From contig NC_007761.1 of NCBI RefSeq assembly GCF_000092045.1, positions 1,367,001-1,431,000 on the forward strand: 64,000 nt of DNA, in the 5' to 3' direction. Position 1 is the first letter of the stretch. Each line of letters begins with the position of its first letter. This document shows, in pieces, positions 60,892 through 64,000 of the stretch. The notes beneath the pieces were generated by a model. It was not told where the DNA came from. It made no database searches and was given only the letters and a program-made list of their open reading frames with translations. The position numbers and the translations under genes were made by a program. The stretch is from Rhizobium etli CFN 42 (GTDB lineage Bacteria; Pseudomonadota; Alphaproteobacteria; Rhizobiales; Rhizobiaceae).

Positions 60892-61925
60892 TCGGTATCG
60901 CTGTTGTCGGATATGGGTATTGGGGTCCGAATCTGGTTCGTAACATCTCGGAAGCGGCCGGCGCCCACCTTGTTTCCGTCTGTGATCTCAATCTTGAACG
61001 GTTGGGGGCCGTCAAAAGCCGGTACCCCGCAATAACGGTCACCGACAATTTCGAGGAAGTCTTGCGCGACCCGAGAGTCGACGCGATCGCCATCGCGACG
61101 CCGGTCTCGACGCATTTCAAGCTGGCAATGCAGGCGATGATGGCCGGAAAGCATGTCTTCGTCGAAAAACCGATGGCAGCGACGGCGGAAGAAGCCTCGC
61201 GAATGGTCGACGAAGCTGCGCGCCGACGCCTCGTGCTGGCCGTGGATCATACCTTCGTCCACACCGGCGCCGTCCGGAAAATGCGCGAACTGGTCGAAAG
61301 CGGCCTTGGCGACATGTATTATTATGACTCGGTTCGGGTCAATCTGGGGCTCTTCCAGCATGATGTCAGCGTCATCTGGGACCTCGCGGTGCACGACCTT
61401 TCCATCCTTGACCATGTCCTGCAGGAAAAACCAGTGGCTGTTTCTGCGACGGGCATGAGCCACGTTCTCGGCGAGCCGGAGAACATCGCCTATCTGACGC
61501 TCTTTTTCGAGAGCAAGCTCATCGCGCACATCCACGTCAATTGGCTTGCGCCGGTCAAGGTGCGCCGCACGCTGATCGGCGGCAGCAACAAGATGATCGT
61601 CTATGACGATCTCGAGCCCAGCGAAAAGATCAAGGTCTATGACAAAGGTATCACCATGTGCCCAAATTCTCAGTCCTACGGCGAGAAGGTGCATCAGATG
61701 CTGGTCGGCTACCGCAGCGGCGACATGTGGGCGCCCAAGCTGGATATGACCGAGGCGCTGAAACGCGAACTCGATCAATTCGTCGAGTGCGTCGAGCAAA
61801 ACTTGCGCCCCATTACCGATGGACTCGCCGGGCTGCGTGTCGTTCGCATTCTTGAAGCGGCGAGCCGATCGCTCGCCCAGCGCGGTCGTATCGTCGAGCT
61901 CGAAGAGGCGAGGCGCATTGCATGA
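60888..61925 (+). CDS. Gfo/Idh/MocA sugar dehydrogenase (WbpB/WlbA-like)
   Basis: The 345-residue protein has a Rossmann motif GYGYWG at 8-13, EKPMAATAEE (E93-K94-P95) and VNLGLFQHDVSVIWDLAVHD, a segment typical of WlbA/WbpB, which oxidise the 3-position of UDP-N-acetylglucosaminuronate. The next gene would then add the amino group. The stop overlaps the aminotransferase start (ATGA). Confidence 0.9.
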   Translation: MIGIAVVGYGYWGPNLVRNISEAAGAHLVSVCDLNLERLGAVKSRYPAITVTDNFEEVLRDPRVDAIAIATPVSTHFKLAMQAMMAGKHVFVEKPMAATAEEASRMVDEAARRRLVLAVDHTFVHTGAVRKMRELVESGLGDMYYYDSVRVNLGLFQHDVSVIWDLAVHDLSILDHVLQEKPVAVSATGMSHVLGEPENIAYLTLFFESKLIAHIHVNWLAPVKVRRTLIGGSNKMIVYDDLEPSEKIKVYDKGITMCPNSQSYGEKVHQMLVGYRSGDMWAPKLDMTEALKRELDQFVECVEQNLRPITDGLAGLRVVRILEAASRSLAQRGRIVELEEARRIA

Positions 61926-63025
61926 TCCCCTTTCTGGACCTCAAAGCACAATATCAATCCATCAAGAGCGAAATCGACGCCGCCGTGCTCGGCGTGCTCG
62001 CCTCTGGGCAATACATACTGGGCGAGGAAGTCATCCGCCTCGAGCAGGAATTCGCGGATTATTGCAACGTCAAACACGCGATCGCCGTCAACACCGGGAC
62101 GAGTGCCCTGCATCTGTCTTTGCTTGCGGCGGGCGTTGGTCCCGGCGACGAAGTCATCACCGTGCCATTCACCTTCGTCGCGACCGTGTCGGCGATCTGC
62201 TACACGGGCGCAACACCCGTATTCGTTGATGTCGAGCCCGTGACGCTCACGATGGATCCGGCTCAGCTCGAGGCGAAGATCACATCCCGGACCAAGGCGA
62301 TCATCCCCGTCCATCTCTACGGCCAGATGGCCGACATGGATGGCATCATGGCAGTCGCCGACCACTATCGGATTCCGGTCATCGAGGACGCCTGCCAGGC
62401 ACATGGCGCTCGGTATAAGGGCGCGCGCGCCGGCAGCATCGGCGCATCCGGCTGCTTCAGTTTCTACCCGGGCAAGAATCTTGGCGCCTGCGGCGAAGGC
62501 GGCATCGCCGTCACGAACAGCGACGATCAGGCCAAGACTATGCGCATGCTGCGCGACTGGGGTCAGGAACAGCGCTATTACCACCTGCTGAAGGGCTTCA
62601 ACTATCGCATGGACGCCATCCAGGGAGCCATTCTGCGCGTTAAGCTCCGGCATCTCGAAGCCTGGACCGAAGCCCGTCGTTCGCATGGCCGCCGCTACTC
62701 CTCGCTGCTTGCAGGATCGCCACACTTGCGAACGCCTGTGGAAGCGGCCGAGCGGCGGCATGTCTACCATGTCTACGCCGTCAGAAGCCACGATCGCGAC
62801 GGTCTGCAGCGTGTGCTCACGGCAGAGGGCATTCCGTCCGGTTTGCACTATCCGATCCCGGTTCATTTGCAGAAGGCCCATGCCGACCTCGGTTACCAAG
62901 CTGGCGACTTCCCGGTCTCGGAAGCCGCCGCAGGAGAGGTTCTCTCCTTGCCGATCTACCCTGAAATGCCCGTCCAGCATGTCGATCAGGTCGCGGCTGC
63001 GCTGGAGTATGCCTATGTCAGCTAA
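61922..63025 (+). CDS. DegT/DnrJ/EryC1-family sugar aminotransferase (WbpE/WlbC-like)
   Basis: The 367-residue PLP enzyme has VNTGTSALHLSLLAAGVG-type substrate loop, D156-region EDACQAHGARYKG and the PLP lysine K185 in SFYPGKNLGACGEGG. It transfers an amino group from glutamate to a keto-sugar nucleotide. Gene order acyltransferase, dehydrogenase, aminotransferase matches the wbpDBE/wlbBAC set that makes UDP-2,3-diamino sugar acids. Its end overlaps the next ATG by 11 bp. Confidence 0.94.
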   Translation: MIPFLDLKAQYQSIKSEIDAAVLGVLASGQYILGEEVIRLEQEFADYCNVKHAIAVNTGTSALHLSLLAAGVGPGDEVITVPFTFVATVSAICYTGATPVFVDVEPVTLTMDPAQLEAKITSRTKAIIPVHLYGQMADMDGIMAVADHYRIPVIEDACQAHGARYKGARAGSIGASGCFSFYPGKNLGACGEGGIAVTNSDDQAKTMRMLRDWGQEQRYYHLLKGFNYRMDAIQGAILRVKLRHLEAWTEARRSHGRRYSSLLAGSPHLRTPVEAAERRHVYHVYAVRSHDRDGLQRVLTAEGIPSGLHYPIPVHLQKAHADLGYQAGDFPVSEAAAGEVLSLPIYPEMPVQHVDQVAAALEYAYVS

Positions 63026-63731
63026 TCCACGCGAGGCTCGCGTCGTGCAGGCTGTTCACGGCCGCAGCCGGAAGCCAGCAGATCCGGCCTATCAGGCGGG
63101 GCTCGCCGAAGAGCTCAGGCAGTCATATGGGCGCGCCGGCCTGATCGAACTCTACGGCCGCTTCGCGACAGGCGACGGCGTCGTCGACTCGCTGATGCGC
63201 AAAGCCATCTGGCAGGCTATCACACGGCGCTGCGGCGAAGGTCTGCAGGTCGCAAGCGGCGCCGGTTTCAAACATCCGGAAACTTTCGAAATCGGCGATG
63301 GCGTGTTCATCGGCGCTCAGGCCTACATCCAGGGACGCTACGATGGCACCTGCGTCATCGGCGACAATGTCTGGATCGGCCCGATGGCCTATTTCGACGC
63401 GCGCGACCTGGTGATCGAGGATTCTGTCGGGTGGGGGCCGGGCGCCAAGGTGCTTGGCTCTACCCACACGGCACTGCCAATAGACGTGCCGATCATCCGC
63501 ACCGATCTTGAAATCAGGCCGGTACGTATCTGTGCAGAGGCCGATATCGGGACGAATGCGACGATTCTTCCCGGGGTGACCATCGGAAAGGGGGCAATCG
63601 TAGGAGCGGGGGCAGTCGTTGTTTCCGACGTCGAGCCGTTCTCCGTTGCTGCCGGCGTACCGGCAAAATTCATACGTTGGCGTTCGGAGAATGATCCGAT
63701 GACGAACATGTCGCGTGAGGGAAGATCATGA
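63015..63731 (+). CDS. Second hexapeptide-repeat acyltransferase
   Basis: The 238-residue protein has a helical N-terminal part (about 1-70) and a left-handed beta-helix with FEIGDGVFIGAQAYIQGRYD, VIGDNVWIGPMAYFDARDL and the end IGTNATILPGVTIGKGAIVG. It is like sugar O- or N-acetyltransferases of polysaccharide loci. The ATG at 63015 lies inside the end of the aminotransferase gene; an upstream frame to 62685 is an overlap artefact. Its TGA overlaps the epimerase ATG. Confidence 0.9.
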   Translation: MSANPREARVVQAVHGRSRKPADPAYQAGLAEELRQSYGRAGLIELYGRFATGDGVVDSLMRKAIWQAITRRCGEGLQVASGAGFKHPETFEIGDGVFIGAQAYIQGRYDGTCVIGDNVWIGPMAYFDARDLVIEDSVGWGPGAKVLGSTHTALPIDVPIIRTDLEIRPVRICAEADIGTNATILPGVTIGKGAIVGAGAVVVSDVEPFSVAAGVPAKFIRWRSENDPMTNMSREGRS

Positions 63732-64000
63732 GAAACAAACGGGTGCTCATCACCGGCGGTGCCGGTCTGATCGGTTCGCATATTGCCGATCTTGTTGCAT
63801 TGGAAAAACCTCGCGAGATCATCGTCCTCGACAATTTCGTGCGTGGGCGCCGGGACAATCTCAGCACGGCAATATCAAGCGGCTCCGTCAACATCATCGA
63901 AGGCGATATCCGCGACAGGGCACTGCTGGCGAAGACCTTCGCAGGCATCGACATCGTCTTTCACCAGGCGGCGATCCGAATAACGCAGTGCGCCGAAGAC
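63728..64000 (+). CDS. NAD-dependent epimerase/dehydratase, cut by window end
   Basis: The visible 91 residues start with the Rossmann motif VLITGGAGLIGSHIADLV and continue IIVLDNFVRGRRDNL, DIRDRALLAKTFAGIDIVFH and QAAIRITQCAED, as in UDP-sugar 4-epimerases and related SDR enzymes. It overlaps the upstream stop by 4 bp (ATGA), continuing the amino-sugar operon. The rest lies outside the window. Confidence 0.9.
   Translation, partial: MRNKRVLITGGAGLIGSHIADLVALEKPREIIVLDNFVRGRRDNLSTAISSGSVNIIEGDIRDRALLAKTFAGIDIVFHQAAIRITQCAED

Noticed and set aside
61775..62980. 401-codon minus-strand frame
   Set aside because: It is antisense to the DegT aminotransferase, which has its PLP lysine and family motifs.
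1..64000. CRISPR arrays, prophage, integrated plasmid or symbiosis-island signs
   Set aside because: No regularly spaced repeats, integrase, phage structural genes or att-like duplications were seen. The tRNA-Ser gene at 40323 has no integrase next to it and no repeated 3' end was found in the window.

Overview
The window is high-GC DNA that reads as chromosome of a Rhizobium (Rhizobiaceae, close to R. etli / R. leguminosarum). The reasons are an iolRCDEB inositol operon in the rhizobial order, a RopA-like family-2 porin, DUF1127 and Host_attach proteins, intergenic mosaic repeats of the rhizobial RIME kind, and a large exopolysaccharide locus. No nodulation, plasmid or phage genes are seen. 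The placement rests on gene content, not on a search.

Layout. 0-8.2 kb: end of a DMT exporter gene, an Lrp regulator, mgtE with a structured leader, an MFS exporter, a lipid kinase, and a divergent pair for polyamine catabolism (glutamine-synthetase-like ligase and putrescine-type aminotransferase). 8.2-15 kb: an envelope-sugar island with three paralogous GT39 transferases, a polyprenol-phosphate GT2 and a divergent UPF0104 membrane protein. 14.9-17.6 kb: an ECF42 sigma factor operon with three DGPF/YCII proteins, facing a small membrane protein gene across a perfect 13-bp inverted repeat that holds two outward TGTCGA promoters. 17.6-29 kb: AMP nucleosidase (probably leaderless mRNA), small secreted proteins, a Sel1 gene whose leader carries a c-di-GMP-I-riboswitch-like core, a VOC protein, a HisC-type aminotransferase, a complete IS10 inserted in the 3' end of a PilZ gene, a Host_attach protein, a LysR regulator, a second PilZ-like protein and a frameshifted MATE exporter. 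29-40 kb: a Cys-rich 53-residue protein, AraC regulator, DUF1127 protein, iolB-iolE-iolD-iolC, iolR, a Gfo/Idh oxidoreductase with a possible IolR site, and a ferredoxin-reductase-like flavoprotein. 40.3-42.1 kb: tRNA-Ser(GCT) and a porin.

42.3-64 kb is a surface polysaccharide locus in three blocks. The leftward block is GT2, GT4, GT4, an ExoP-like chain-length/BY-kinase protein, then gmd. The rightward block is a Wzy-type polymerase, a beta-helix secreted protein, a WecB/TagA transferase, the initiating sugar-phosphate transferase, a UDP-glucuronate decarboxylase and a large glycosyltransferase. The third block is a tightly overlapping hexapeptide acyltransferase, Gfo/Idh dehydrogenase, DegT aminotransferase, second acyltransferase and an epimerase cut by the window end, which looks like a Wbp/Wlb-type amino-sugar pathway. 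A LuxR-type regulator whose receiver has lost the phospho-acceptor Asp sits before the third block. No Wza porin or Wzx flippase lies inside the window.

Most notable: the intact IS10 (1329 bp, 9-bp duplication), an enterobacterial element that may be a cloning artefact; the paired ECF42 promoters; the riboswitch-like leader of the Sel1 gene; the IolR operators; and the mgtE leader hairpin.
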